A stretch of DNA of 64,000 nucleotides from JAZKDW01 sp040387375 (lineage in GTDB: Bacteria; Pseudomonadota; Gammaproteobacteria; Burkholderiales; Burkholderiaceae_D): contig JAZKDW010000049.1 in the NCBI GenBank assembly GCA_040387375.1, positions 32,272 through 96,271 on the forward strand. The letters are read 5' to 3'. The position numbers and the translations under genes were made by a program. The notes under the pieces are model-generated. The model had not been told where the DNA came from. It worked only from the letters and a program-made list of their open reading frames with translations, and ran no database searches. Positions 34,487 to 42,861 of the stretch are shown here, piece by piece. Within the stretch, counting starts at the first letter, position 1, and each line of letters begins with the position of its first letter.

Positions 34487-35308
34487 TTAACGGGTGTCCG
34501 GAACAGACTTCCGGCCATGGCCGATGTTATATTTTTTTGCCTCTTTCGGGACCGCAACCAGTTTGACGATCGCCAGCGAACAGTTGTCTGCTTCGCTCCC
34601 TGCCGCACGCTCCCGTGCTTTCCTGATCAGCATTTCGGATGCTTCGCGCGGCGTATTCATCGCGATGGCGGCGCCCAGTTCGGTGTCGTCGAAGTATTCC
34701 CAGAAACCCGGTGAACACAAAATAAAGGCATCACCTTCTTTGAGTTCATCATTCCGATTGACCGTGACGAACAAGTCGTTGCTGCCGGTTCCGATGACAT
34801 TGAGCAGAATGCCGGAGCGGCGCTGCGGTTTTTCATCGAGGCGCCGGAACGAGATACTGACGTTTGCCGCGCCGTCGTCTTCCGAATGATCATGTGTTCG
34901 TTCGGCGAAGTTGGGGCCGATAAATCGATACAGGCGGGCATCGCCGACATGGGCCCAGATTGCGCTTTGCTGCGGTGTGATCACTAACACGACCATGCTG
35001 CATTGCGGATGTTTTTTGGATGAAAAACTGCTGAGCTGCAGGACTTGTTGTGCTTCATGCCCGATTGCCTGCAACATCGATTCAATATTGTCCACGCCCG
35101 GCGAGAAGTGCTCGAAGAGTTGCTTTGCGGTATGGATGACTTGCTCAGCGGCCAGCGCACCGTCGGCGCCTCCGCCCAGTCCATGGGCCAGGACCGTCAT
35201 CATGTAACCAGGCGCTTTGGGTGTGGCAAATATGGCGATGCGGTCCTGCTGTGTTGTGCGGTCACCGGCATGCTGGCCGGTTGCTGCTATGACTTTGTAT
35301 TGACTCAT
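34487..35308 (-). CDS. PP2C-type serine/threonine phosphatase, divergent metal site
   Basis: A 273-residue protein of the PP2C/PPM fold: TTQQDRIAIFA at motif 1, a Gly-rich motif 2 (LAHGLGGGADGALAAE), IWAHVGDARLYRF at motif 5/6, DAFILCSPGFWEYFDD (normally LCSDGLWD) and GSEADNCSLAIVKL (the DN motif). The Asp of the usual DGMGG is His here (AHGLGG), and SDG is SPG, so two metal or active-site positions are altered. It may have reduced or changed activity, or act as a binding protein. It is convergent with the lipoprotein at 33692-34480 and preceded by an inverted-repeat element. The partner kinase is not in view. Confidence 0.8.
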   Translation of the reverse strand: MSQYKVIAATGQHAGDRTTQQDRIAIFATPKAPGYMMTVLAHGLGGGADGALAAEQVIHTAKQLFEHFSPGVDNIESMLQAIGHEAQQVLQLSSFSSKKHPQCSMVVLVITPQQSAIWAHVGDARLYRFIGPNFAERTHDHSEDDGAANVSISFRRLDEKPQRRSGILLNVIGTGSNDLFVTVNRNDELKEGDAFILCSPGFWEYFDDTELGAAIAMNTPREASEMLIRKARERAAGSEADNCSLAIVKLVAVPKEAKKYNIGHGRKSVPDTR

Positions 35309-35728
35309 AAGGCTAGTGGGTCACTTGGTAACGAACTGCGCAAATAAAAGCGATGGGTTTTTTGGGGCAGGCCAGGCGCCAACCGCAGCGATACCGATGC
35401 TATCGGGAAGATTGGTAACGATGCATGGCGCAAATAGATGCGCATTTATGCGCAGGCTGTTGCCAAGTGACCCACCATGTAGATTAAACTTCGTGTTGGC
35501 AACAGCTTATACCAATCCCAACGCTTTACATGAAGTTAAATGTCATCTTTTTTCGTCTGGCATGACGCGTGTTGATCACGTTGCAACTGGGGATTGTTTT
35601 CCCCCGCGCGCCGCTCTTGCCAAGAAGAAAATATAGTCCGGGGCTGGTATTATTTGCGTAAATTAACACATGCGCCAACTCTGTCCAGACAGGTTTGGCT
35701 TTTTAGTCGTGGATGTTACAAAATAAAT
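35309..35728. other. Intergenic region between divergent PP2C-like and DUF465 genes
   Basis: 420 bases. The left part is occupied by the 160-base inverted-repeat element (35316-35475) directly upstream of the PP2C-like start. From 35476 to 35728 no gene, RNA or strong repeat could be recognised; this part must hold the promoter of the DUF465 gene. Confidence 0.5.
35316..35475. repeat. 160-bp element with 17-base terminal inverted repeats
   Basis: The left end GTGGGTCACTTGGTAAC (35316-35332) and the right end GTTGCCAAGTGACCCAC (35459-35475) are inverted copies with one mismatch. The interior is non-coding and has small GCGCAA/TGCGC motifs. No clear target duplication was found. It may be a MITE remnant unrelated to the 8872/35956 family. 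It starts 8 bases upstream of the PP2C-like start codon, so it probably carries or replaces that gene's promoter. Confidence 0.5.
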
Positions 35729-35929
35729 ATGAATCCTCCGGAAGACATACAACGACGTATCATCGAACTCGAAGTCGAGCATCGCGATCTGGACGCCGTG
35801 ATCGAGACGATCACGCATGATGTGCGGCATGAAGAGTTACAATTGCGGCGCCTGAAAAAACGCAAGCTGCAGCTGAAGGACCATATCACGCTGTTGCGAA
35901 TGCAGCTCGTGCCTGATATTCCTGCATAG
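35729..35929 (+). CDS. DUF465 (YdcH-like) small protein
   Basis: A 66-residue, highly charged helical protein (RRIIELEVEHRDLDAVIETI ... LQLRRLKKRKLQLKDHITLL) matching the DUF465/YdcH family. The family has HxxLD-type and LKKxKLxLKD motifs, both present here. The function is unknown; a coiled-coil hairpin is expected. The ATG at 35729 is the family start. A MITE-like element begins 26 bases after its stop. Confidence 0.85.
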   Translation: MNPPEDIQRRIIELEVEHRDLDAVIETITHDVRHEELQLRRLKKRKLQLKDHITLLRMQLVPDIPA

Positions 35930-35955
35930 GTTCCGCGGCATGAAGCCGGCATCTA

Positions 35956-36127
35956 AGTACCCGTCCAAAATAAATTGTGAGTGTCTGCGGCCCTGACCGG
36001 CGCGCTGCAGCGTTGCCCGGCCCTTGCAGTGCTCGCACTGCTGCGGCCCGGGCGCCTTGCATCACATCCCCCTAGGCGGGCCCAGCCAGATCCACATCCA
36101 TCTCTCAATTTATTCCGGCCGGGTACT
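35956..36127 (-). mobile_element. MITE-like element, copy B (172 bp)
   Basis: An inverted-orientation copy of the element at 8872-9029. It shares most of its length, including the stretches GATGTGATGCAAGGCGCCC, GGGCCGGGCAACGC and GCGCCGGTCAGGGCCGCAG when read on the minus strand. The copies differ by a short extra segment (around GGGCCCGCCTAG) and point changes, including in one terminal repeat (CGTCCAAAATAAATT against CGGCCGGAATAAATT). TA flanks both ends (35954-35955, 36128-36129). It lies directly upstream of the helicase gene and could affect its promoter. Confidence 0.75.
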
Positions 36128-36219
36128 TAGTATTGGTAAAATCAGCATTCGTCAGGTTCTCGCCTGATCGAGCCTCTCGCTCCCGTGTGGTACGGCGTAA
36201 TTCATTATTGATAGCCATT

Positions 36220-38205
36220 TTGACTGAAGACAATTCCGCAGTAGGCGCAGCCGGCGCGCATGATGCCGACATCGACCAGCTTTTCGGCGTCAGCGGGCCG
36301 CTGGGCCAGGCGATCGGTGGATTTCATCCTCGCAAGTCGCAGACCGAAATGGCGAAAGCGATTGCGCAGGCAATTTCCGGACAGCAAACACTGATTGCGG
36401 AAGCGGGCACCGGCACCGGCAAGACCTTCGCTTACCTGGTCCCGGCGTTGTTGTGGGGCGGCAAGGTCATTGTGTCTACCGGTACCAAAAACCTGCAGGA
36501 TCAGCTTTTCCTGCGCGATATCCCGACGGTGCGCAAGGCGCTCAAGGCCCCGGTCTCCGTGGCGCTGCTGAAGGGACGCTCCAACTACGTCTGTCATTTC
36601 CATCTCGAACGCACCTTGCAGAACGGCCGGCTGACATCGCGCGACGATGTCGGACACCTGCGCGAGATTTCGCGCTTCATGAAAACCACCAACAGCGGCG
36701 ACAAGGCAGAATTGTCCAAAGTGCCGGAAACCGCGCTGATCTGGAACCTCGTCACCTCCACCCGCGATACCTGCCTGGGCGCGGAGTGCCAGTATTATTC
36801 CGACTGCTTCGTGATGAAAGCGCGCAAGGAAGCGCAGCAGGCCGACGTGGTGGTGGTCAATCATCATCTGTTTTTTGCCGATGTCGCGCTCAAGGACACC
36901 GGTGTGGCCGAACTGCTGCCATCGGCGAACACGATCATTTTCGATGAAGCGCATCAGTTGCCGGAAACGGCGACGCTTTTTTTCGGCGATACGGTATCGA
37001 CCTCGCAAGTGCTGGAGCTGTGCCGCGACGTGCTGGCGGAAGGGCTGTCGCATGCGCGCGATGGCGCCGACTGGGCCGGCGTGGTGACCCCCGTGGAGCG
37101 CGCCGCGCGTGAATTGCGCCTGGTCTTTCCGCAGGACGTGATACGGCTGGCGGTGCACCAGATCGCGCCGTCCAGCACTTTTTTCCCGGCGCTGGAAAAG
37201 CTGAAGGAAGACCTGCAGGGCATGATCGCCACGCTGGAGAAGCAGGCCGAGCGCGCCGAAACGCTGGAGCAATGCCGGGGCCGTGCAATCGAACTGGCGG
37301 CACGGCTGGCGGCATGGAACTTCCCGGGCGGCGCGAACGGCGGCGACGCGGAGGAGCGTGTGTTGTGGGTGGAAGCATTTTCTTCGTCATTGCAGCTGCA
37401 TCAGACACCGCTGTCGATCGCGCCGATTTTCAGCAAGCAGCGCGAGGGTTCGGCACGCGCATGGATCTTTACCTCGGCCACGCTGGCGGTTAAAAACGAT
37501 TTTAATCATTACACCGCGCAGATGGGCCTTGCCGATGAACTGGCCGCGTCCTGGCCGAGCCCGTTCGATTATGGCCAGCAGGGCCTGCTGTATGTGCCGA
37601 ACGGCCTGCCGCAGCCGAATGCGCCCGATTACACCGATGCGGTAATCGATGCCGCCTTGCCGGTAATTCAAGCGGCGGCCGGCCGCGCCTTTTTATTGTG
37701 CACCACGAACCGTGCCGTCAAACGGGCAGCGGAACGTTTGCGCGCCGAATTCGAAATCCGCAAGCTGCCGTTCCCGCTGATGGTCCAAGGCGAAGCGGGC
37801 CGCACCGAATTGCTCGACCGTTTCCGGGCCGCCGGAAATGCGGTGCTGATCGGCAGCCAGAGTTTCTGGGAAGGCGTTGACGTGCGCGGCGAAGCGCTGT
37901 CGGTCGTGATCATCGACAAGCTGCCTTTCTCGCCGCCCGACGATCCGGTGCTGGCTGCGCGCATTGCCGCGCTCGAGAAAAAAGGCATGAACGGTTTTGT
38001 GCATCATCAGCTGCCCGAAGCGATCATCAATCTGAAGCAGGGCGCCGGTCGGCTGATCCGGGATGAAACCGATCGCGGGGTCTTGATGATCTGCGATCCG
38101 CGGCTCATTTCCAAACCCTATGGAAAGCGAATCTGGCAAAGCCTGCCGCCGTTCAAACGCACCAGGGAGCTGGCCGAGGTGGTGGCGTTCTTTGGGGCGC
38201 CCTGA
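36220..38205 (+). CDS. YoaA/DinG-family Fe-S DNA helicase
   Basis: A superfamily 2, XPD/DinG-like ATP-dependent helicase of about 661 residues. Motif I is AEAGTGTGKTFAYL, Ia STGTKNLQDQL, motif II FDEAHQLPE (DEAH), and motif VI INLKQGAGRLIRDETDRG. Four cysteines (YVC, DTC, AEC, SDC) between motifs Ia and II are the [4Fe-4S] ligands. It is closest in outline to E. coli YoaA, which works with DNA polymerase III chi in repair. The start is uncertain: TTG at 36220 (LTEDNSAV) gives a YoaA-like N-terminus; TTG at 36133 is an in-frame alternative. MITE copy B lies just upstream. Confidence 0.9.
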   Translation: MTEDNSAVGAAGAHDADIDQLFGVSGPLGQAIGGFHPRKSQTEMAKAIAQAISGQQTLIAEAGTGTGKTFAYLVPALLWGGKVIVSTGTKNLQDQLFLRDIPTVRKALKAPVSVALLKGRSNYVCHFHLERTLQNGRLTSRDDVGHLREISRFMKTTNSGDKAELSKVPETALIWNLVTSTRDTCLGAECQYYSDCFVMKARKEAQQADVVVVNHHLFFADVALKDTGVAELLPSANTIIFDEAHQLPETATLFFGDTVSTSQVLELCRDVLAEGLSHARDGADWAGVVTPVERAARELRLVFPQDVIRLAVHQIAPSSTFFPALEKLKEDLQGMIATLEKQAERAETLEQCRGRAIELAARLAAWNFPGGANGGDAEERVLWVEAFSSSLQLHQTPLSIAPIFSKQREGSARAWIFTSATLAVKNDFNHYTAQMGLADELAASWPSPFDYGQQGLLYVPNGLPQPNAPDYTDAVIDAALPVIQAAAGRAFLLCTTNRAVKRAAERLRAEFEIRKLPFPLMVQGEAGRTELLDRFRAAGNAVLIGSQSFWEGVDVRGEALSVVIIDKLPFSPPDDPVLAARIAALEKKGMNGFVHHQLPEAIINLKQGAGRLIRDETDRGVLMICDPRLISKPYGKRIWQSLPPFKRTRELAEVVAFFGAP

Positions 38206-38231
38206 TTAGAAACGCGTAGGGTGAAATATAG

Positions 38232-38264
38232 GCAGGGTGGAAAAGCTGCGCTTTTCCACCCTGC
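38232..38264. repeat. Hairpin repeat related to the 12616-12788 element
   Basis: GCAGGGTGGAAAAGC and its exact complement are separated by TGC, giving a 15-bp stem with a 3-base loop. The GGGTGGAAAAGC core is the same as the ends of the inverted-repeat element at 12616-12788. A degenerate GTAGGGTG copy lies just before it at 38218. No T-run follows, so terminator function between the helicase gene and surE is uncertain. Confidence 0.65.
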
Positions 38265-38393
38265 GAACTGCCACCCCCCATTTGTTTTCAATTTCACAAG
38301 TCCATTCCCGCTTGCCGGTCCGATTTGTGGTTATCTCGAAAAATGCAAGACTTCTTCATCTGCTCAAGGTAGTGCTTCGGGTAAAATCAGCCC

Positions 38394-39131
38394 ATGAGAA
38401 TTTTGATCAGCAACGACGATGGTTATCTGGCGCCCGGCCTCATCGCCCTGGCCAAGGCACTGGCACCGATAGCCGAAATAGTGGTCGTTGCGCCTGACAG
38501 CAATCGATCCGGATCATCCAATTCCCTTACGCTCAATCAGCCGCTGTCGGTCCATCAGGCTGAAAACGGTTTCTACTTTGTAAATGGCACACCCTCCGAC
38601 TGCGTGCATGTGGCCCTGACCGGCATCCTGCCTTTTCGTCCCGATCTGGTGGTCTCCGGCATCAACCAGGGGCAGAACATGGGCGACGACACGCTGTATT
38701 CCGGCACCGTGGCGGCGGCAACCGAAGGGTTTTTATTCGGCATCCCATCCATTGCGTTTTCCCAGGTAGAGCACGGCTGGGCCAATCTGGAAGCTGCCGC
38801 CAGGATCGCGCGCGAGATCGTGGAGCGCCGCTTTGACATGCTTGAAAAACCATATTTATTAAACGTCAATATCCCGAACCTGCCTTACGAGAATCTCGAT
38901 CGCATCGTTGCCACCCGATTGGGCAAACGGCACCAGTCGGAGCCGGTGATCAAGGCGCGCGATCCGCATGGCCGCGAAATATTCTGGATCGGGCCGGCCG
39001 GCTCCGCGCTGGATGGCGGTGAGGGCACGGATTTTCATGCCACCGCACAAGGCTGCATATCGATCACGCCATTGCGCATCGATCTGACCCATGTGGCGCA
39101 ACTGGAGACACTCAAGAAAGGTCTGGCATGA
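38394..39131 (+). CDS. surE: 5'/3'-nucleotidase SurE
   Basis: A 245-residue metal-dependent nucleotidase. The N-terminal ISNDDGYLAPG carries the metal-binding Asp pair, and further conserved blocks are VVAPDSNRSGSSNSLTL, NGTPSDCVHVAL and DLVVSGINQGQNMGDDTLYSGTVAAATEG. It dephosphorylates nucleoside monophosphates and is linked to stationary-phase survival. Its stop overlaps the pcm start (ATGA). The operon surE-pcm-nlpD-rpoS is the conserved proteobacterial arrangement. Confidence 0.96.
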   Translation: MRILISNDDGYLAPGLIALAKALAPIAEIVVVAPDSNRSGSSNSLTLNQPLSVHQAENGFYFVNGTPSDCVHVALTGILPFRPDLVVSGINQGQNMGDDTLYSGTVAAATEGFLFGIPSIAFSQVEHGWANLEAAARIAREIVERRFDMLEKPYLLNVNIPNLPYENLDRIVATRLGKRHQSEPVIKARDPHGREIFWIGPAGSALDGGEGTDFHATAQGCISITPLRIDLTHVAQLETLKKGLA

Positions 39132-40009
39132 CCGGCAAGACAAAGAGTTTTCCGCTATCGCTGTCATCGGTCGCCGACAATCCTTCCCGCACCGCGCATA
39201 CCCGATCCTTGAAATCTTTATCCTCAGCCAGGACGGCGACACCGCAGACCGCAACGCAGAATGCGGCGCGGGACAGTATCCGCAACAATACCCGGCCGGT
39301 AACGCACACTGCGCCGCCGGCGCCCGCCGCAAAACCGCCGCTTGCGCCCAAAACGGATCGGCCCGTGCCCATGGTGTCGGAATCGGTTCGCAAGGCCATG
39401 GTTGCCCGGGTTGCCAAACAAGGTGTCCGGGATAACAAGGTATTGGCCGCACTGGAAGCGGTGCCGCGCCATCTGTTTCTGCAGCCGGCACTGGCCAGCC
39501 AGGCGTACATCGATGCGTCGTTGCCGATTGGTTATCACCAGACGATTTCACAACCTTACATCGTGGCACGGATGATTGAAGTCCTGCGCAACAACCGCAG
39601 CGGCACACTGGAAAAGGTGCTGGAGATCGGCACCGGCTGCGGTTACCAGGCGGCGGTGCTGGCGATGGTTGCGAAAGAAGTGTATTCGGTGGAGCGCATC
39701 AAGCCGCTGCATGAACTGGCCAAGGCCAATCTGCGCACCTTGCGGATTGCCAATCTGCGCTTGCATTACGGAGATGGTATGCTTGGCTTCCCGCAAGTAG
39801 CCCCCTTTGATGGCATCATCCTGGCTGCCGCGGGTCTGGAAGTGCCGCAGGCACTGCTGGAACAATTGGCCATTGGCGGCCGGCTTGTGGCGCCTGTCGG
39901 CTCCCATCACCAGGTGTTGCAACTGGTTGAGCGCGTGAGTAAATACGAATGGACGACTGAAACCCTCGAAGATTGCCACTTCGTACCACTGCGTCCCGGT
40001 ACGGTCTGA
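39128..40009 (+). CDS. pcm: Protein-L-isoaspartate O-methyltransferase with N-terminal extension
   Basis: A 293-residue AdoMet enzyme that repairs isoaspartyl residues in damaged proteins. The core begins near residue 82 (MVSESVRKAMVARVAKQGV) and has QTISQPYIVARM, motif I VLEIGTGCGYQAAVLA, VYSVERI, LHYGDGMLGFP and GRLVAPVG, a full Pcm domain of about 212 residues. The first ~80 residues are a Ser/Thr/Ala/Pro-rich extension without predicted fold. The ATG overlaps the surE stop, which supports the long start; ATG 39371 would give the usual short form. Confidence 0.93.
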   Translation: MTGKTKSFPLSLSSVADNPSRTAHTRSLKSLSSARTATPQTATQNAARDSIRNNTRPVTHTAPPAPAAKPPLAPKTDRPVPMVSESVRKAMVARVAKQGVRDNKVLAALEAVPRHLFLQPALASQAYIDASLPIGYHQTISQPYIVARMIEVLRNNRSGTLEKVLEIGTGCGYQAAVLAMVAKEVYSVERIKPLHELAKANLRTLRIANLRLHYGDGMLGFPQVAPFDGIILAAAGLEVPQALLEQLAIGGRLVAPVGSHHQVLQLVERVSKYEWTTETLEDCHFVPLRPGTV

Positions 40010-40044
40010 CGACTTTACGCTGGACAGCAGATAAATTGACATTA

Positions 40045-41013
40045 ATGAGAATGAAAAAAATACGCCTGATATTCCTGGGATTGATTGCGACCGCAATTGC
40101 CGGCTGCAGCACCACGCGCAACGCCGCGCCGGTGATTGACCGGGCGCCAGGCGCCAGGGCCGCTCCCGTCGCAACGAGCAAGCCGGCAAGCGCCGAGGGG
40201 CGCGGATTCTACACGGTCAAGAGGGGCGATACCCTGTATCGCATCGCAAGCGAATTCCGTCAGAATTTCCGTGACATCGTTGAGTGGAACAATCTCCCCA
40301 GCGCCAATAACATTGAAGTCGGCCAGGTCTTGCGGGTGTTACCGCCTGAAAACGGGCAGCAGCCCCTGAGCGGCGCGCAGACCGCAAGTGTTGCTACCAC
40401 GTCCGGCGTCGAAACCCGTCCGCTCAATACGGCGGTTACCTCCTCGGCGCCGTCCGCTGCAGCGTCGTCCGGCAACAAGACCGGGCCGCGTGGCGATAAA
40501 CGTCCTTATTCCGACGCCGCGCTGGCCGAGATGCAACGGCCGGATGGTGCCGCTCCGGTCGTTGCCAGCAGAGCGGAACCCGCCAGGAGCGTAGCGCCGA
40601 AGGCCGAAGAAAAAGTCAGCGATTCCCCGGCCGAAACATCCGCCGCGGATTCCAGCATTGCGTGGATATGGCCAGCCGAGGGCAAGGTAATCGGTACCTT
40701 CGATGGCGGCAAAAAGGGCATTGATATCGCAGGCAGGATGGGACAGCCAATTATTGCCGCAGGCTCGGGCACGGTTCTATATGCAAGCAGCGTGCGCGGT
40801 TATGGCAATCTTGTTATCGTCAAGCACACCAACAACTTGTTGTCAGCCTACGCGCACAATAAAACCATCTTGGTAAAAGAAGGTCAAACCGTCAGCAAAG
40901 GCCAGAAAATCGCGGAGATGGGTAATTCCGATACCGACACGGTAAAGCTTCACTTCGAGATTCGTCAGCAAGGCAAACCAGTCGACCCTTCGAAATTCCT
41001 GCCCAACCGTTAA
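40045..41013 (+). CDS. nlpD: NlpD-like lipoprotein, LysM plus degenerate M23 domain
   Basis: A protein of about 322 residues with a lipoprotein signal (LIFLGLIATAIAGCS), a LysM peptidoglycan-binding domain (YTVKRGDTLYRIASEF...VGQVLRV), a Ser/Ala/Pro-rich linker and a C-terminal LytM/M23 domain (IWPAEGKVIGTFDGGKKGID ... VKLHFEIRQQGKPVDPSKFL). The first zinc ligand expected as H in 'HxGxD' is missing (KKGIDIA), so the domain should be catalytically dead, as in E. coli NlpD, which activates amidase AmiC at the septum. ATG 40045 or 40051 is the start. The rpoS start codon immediately follows the stop, and the rpoS promoter may lie inside nlpD, as in other bacteria. Confidence 0.93.
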   Translation: MRMKKIRLIFLGLIATAIAGCSTTRNAAPVIDRAPGARAAPVATSKPASAEGRGFYTVKRGDTLYRIASEFRQNFRDIVEWNNLPSANNIEVGQVLRVLPPENGQQPLSGAQTASVATTSGVETRPLNTAVTSSAPSAAASSGNKTGPRGDKRPYSDAALAEMQRPDGAAPVVASRAEPARSVAPKAEEKVSDSPAETSAADSSIAWIWPAEGKVIGTFDGGKKGIDIAGRMGQPIIAAGSGTVLYASSVRGYGNLVIVKHTNNLLSAYAHNKTILVKEGQTVSKGQKIAEMGNSDTDTVKLHFEIRQQGKPVDPSKFLPNR

Positions 41014-42051
41014 ATGAATTCCACCCCCAACGACTTTTCGGATGATGATGCAGCGCCGGATGAGTTGCCCGATACGCCGCTTGACGGCGAGGGGGAGGGG
41101 AGTGGCGGGCTCGATCCGGCGGCGTCCGGTGTGGGACACGCCGACGGCATGGCGCCTCCCGTGGTGTCCGCTATCGAAGGCGTCGATGAACTGAAGTCCG
41201 TTCTGGCGGCGGAACTTTCCACCGATACTACCCAGCATTACCTGAATCAGATTGGTCTGCGCCCGCTGTTGTCGGTGCCGGAAGAAGTACATTTTGCGAC
41301 GCTGGCAAAGCAGGGTGATTTTGATGCCCGTCAAAAAATGATCGAGCACAATCTGCGGCTGGTGGTGTCGATTGCGAAGCATTACATCAATCGCGGTGTG
41401 GTGCTGCTCGACCTGATCGAAGAAGGCAACCTCGGCCTGATGCGGGCGATCGACAAGTTCGAGCCGGAACGCGGATTCCGTTTTTCAACCTATGCAACCT
41501 GGTGGATACGCCAGAGCATCGAGCGCGCGATCATGAACCAGGCGCGCACGGTGCGGCTGCCGGTGCACATGGTGCGTGAACTCAATCAGATCCTGCGCGC
41601 AAAATATCATCTGGAAGCGCAGCATCACGACGGCAAGGACGCCACCGCGGAAGACATCGCGCACCTGGTCGAGCGGCCGGTCGAGGATGTGCAGGATATC
41701 CTCGCGCTATCCGAACATGCCACCTCGCTCGACGCGCCGCTCGACAACGATCCGCAGGCCAGCCTGATGGACATGCTGCCGGGCAGCAGCGAAGAAGGCC
41801 CGGATTCCCGCGCCGAGCATCATGAGATGACGATGCTGGTGCGCGACTGGCTGAAAAAAATGCCTGACAAGCAGCGCATCGTGATCATCCGCCGCTTCGG
41901 GCTCGACAATGACGATCCGGCGACGCTGGAAGAACTGGCGGCCGAGATGGGCGTGACACGCGAGCGCGTGCGGCAGATCCAGCAAGAGGCGCTGATCAAA
42001 CTCAAGCGTGCGCTGACCGCGCGCGGAGTAGGCAAGGATGCGTTGTTGTGA
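41014..42051 (+). CDS. rpoS: RNA polymerase sigma factor RpoS
   Basis: A 345-residue sigma-70-family factor for stationary phase and stress. Region 1.2 contains DTTQHYLNQIGLRPLLS, region 2 ARQKMIEHNLRLVVSIAKHY through FEPERGFRFSTYATWWIRQS, region 3 RTVRLPVHMVRELNQIL, and region 4.2 ATLEELAAEMGVTRERVRQI. The N-terminal ~50 residues are acidic and variable. The ATG directly abuts the nlpD stop, so it can be read from the nlpD transcript as well as from an internal promoter. The next gene starts inside its stop codon. Confidence 0.96.
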   Translation: MNSTPNDFSDDDAAPDELPDTPLDGEGEGSGGLDPAASGVGHADGMAPPVVSAIEGVDELKSVLAAELSTDTTQHYLNQIGLRPLLSVPEEVHFATLAKQGDFDARQKMIEHNLRLVVSIAKHYINRGVVLLDLIEEGNLGLMRAIDKFEPERGFRFSTYATWWIRQSIERAIMNQARTVRLPVHMVRELNQILRAKYHLEAQHHDGKDATAEDIAHLVERPVEDVQDILALSEHATSLDAPLDNDPQASLMDMLPGSSEEGPDSRAEHHEMTMLVRDWLKKMPDKQRIVIIRRFGLDNDDPATLEELAAEMGVTRERVRQIQQEALIKLKRALTARGVGKDALL

Positions 42052-42824
42052 TTCCGGTGCTGGTGTTCGACATCGAGACGATTCCCGATGTGAAGGGCCT
42101 GCGTGCTCTGCACGGACATTCCGCCAGCCTGACTGACACTGAAGTCGCCGCCGCCGCGTTTTCAGCGCGGCGCGAGAAGACCGGTTCCGATTTCATGCCA
42201 CATCACCTGCATCGTGTCGCCGCGATATCCTGCGCGTTCCGCGATGACGACGGCTTCCGGGTCCGTTCGCTCGGCACCCTTGAGGATGCCGAGCCGAAGC
42301 TGGTGCATGATTTTTTCCGCATCATCGACAAATACACACCACAACTGGTGTCCTGGAATGGTGGCGGATTCGACTTGCCGGTGCTGCACTATCGCGCCAT
42401 GATCAGCGGCGTCGCCGCATCGCGCTACTGGGAAATCGGCAACGAGGATCGCGATTTCAAGTGGAACAACTACCTCAGCCGCTACCACACCCGGCATCTC
42501 GACCTGATGGATTTCCTGGCGCTTTATACGGGCCGCGCGAATGCGCCGCTGGATGATCTCGCCAAACTGTGCGGCTTCCCCGGCAAGCTCGGCGTCGATG
42601 GCGGACAGGTCTGGAATCTTTTCCAGCAAGGGCGGTTGCAGGAAATTCGCGACTATTGCGAGACCGATGTCGTCAACACCTACCTGGTCTATTGCCGCTT
42701 CCAGCTGATGCGCGGCGAGATGGCGCAAGTTACCTACGACGCCGAAATGGCGCTGATTCGGTCCTCGCTTGCCGCAATCGATGCCCCACATTGGACGGAA
42801 TTTCTGGCAGCATGGCCGACCTGA
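42048..42824 (+). CDS. DEDD-type 3'-5' exonuclease (PolB exonuclease-like)
   Basis: A 258-residue predicted exonuclease of the DNA_pol_B_exo2 group. ExoI is VLVFDIETIPD (DxE), ExoII SWNGGGFDLPVLHYRA (the central Asp), and ExoIII YCETDVVNTYLVYCR (Tyr/Asp of the DEDDy type). It resembles the proofreading domain of B-family polymerases but stands alone; the cellular role is unknown, with DNA or RNA maturation possible. The start is GTG 42048, overlapping the rpoS stop (GTGA), so translation is coupled to rpoS. Confidence 0.85.
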   Translation: MIPVLVFDIETIPDVKGLRALHGHSASLTDTEVAAAAFSARREKTGSDFMPHHLHRVAAISCAFRDDDGFRVRSLGTLEDAEPKLVHDFFRIIDKYTPQLVSWNGGGFDLPVLHYRAMISGVAASRYWEIGNEDRDFKWNNYLSRYHTRHLDLMDFLALYTGRANAPLDDLAKLCGFPGKLGVDGGQVWNLFQQGRLQEIRDYCETDVVNTYLVYCRFQLMRGEMAQVTYDAEMALIRSSLAAIDAPHWTEFLAAWPT

Positions 42825-42861
42825 ACCCACTTTCCGTTTTTGAACGATTACACAGCTCCCT

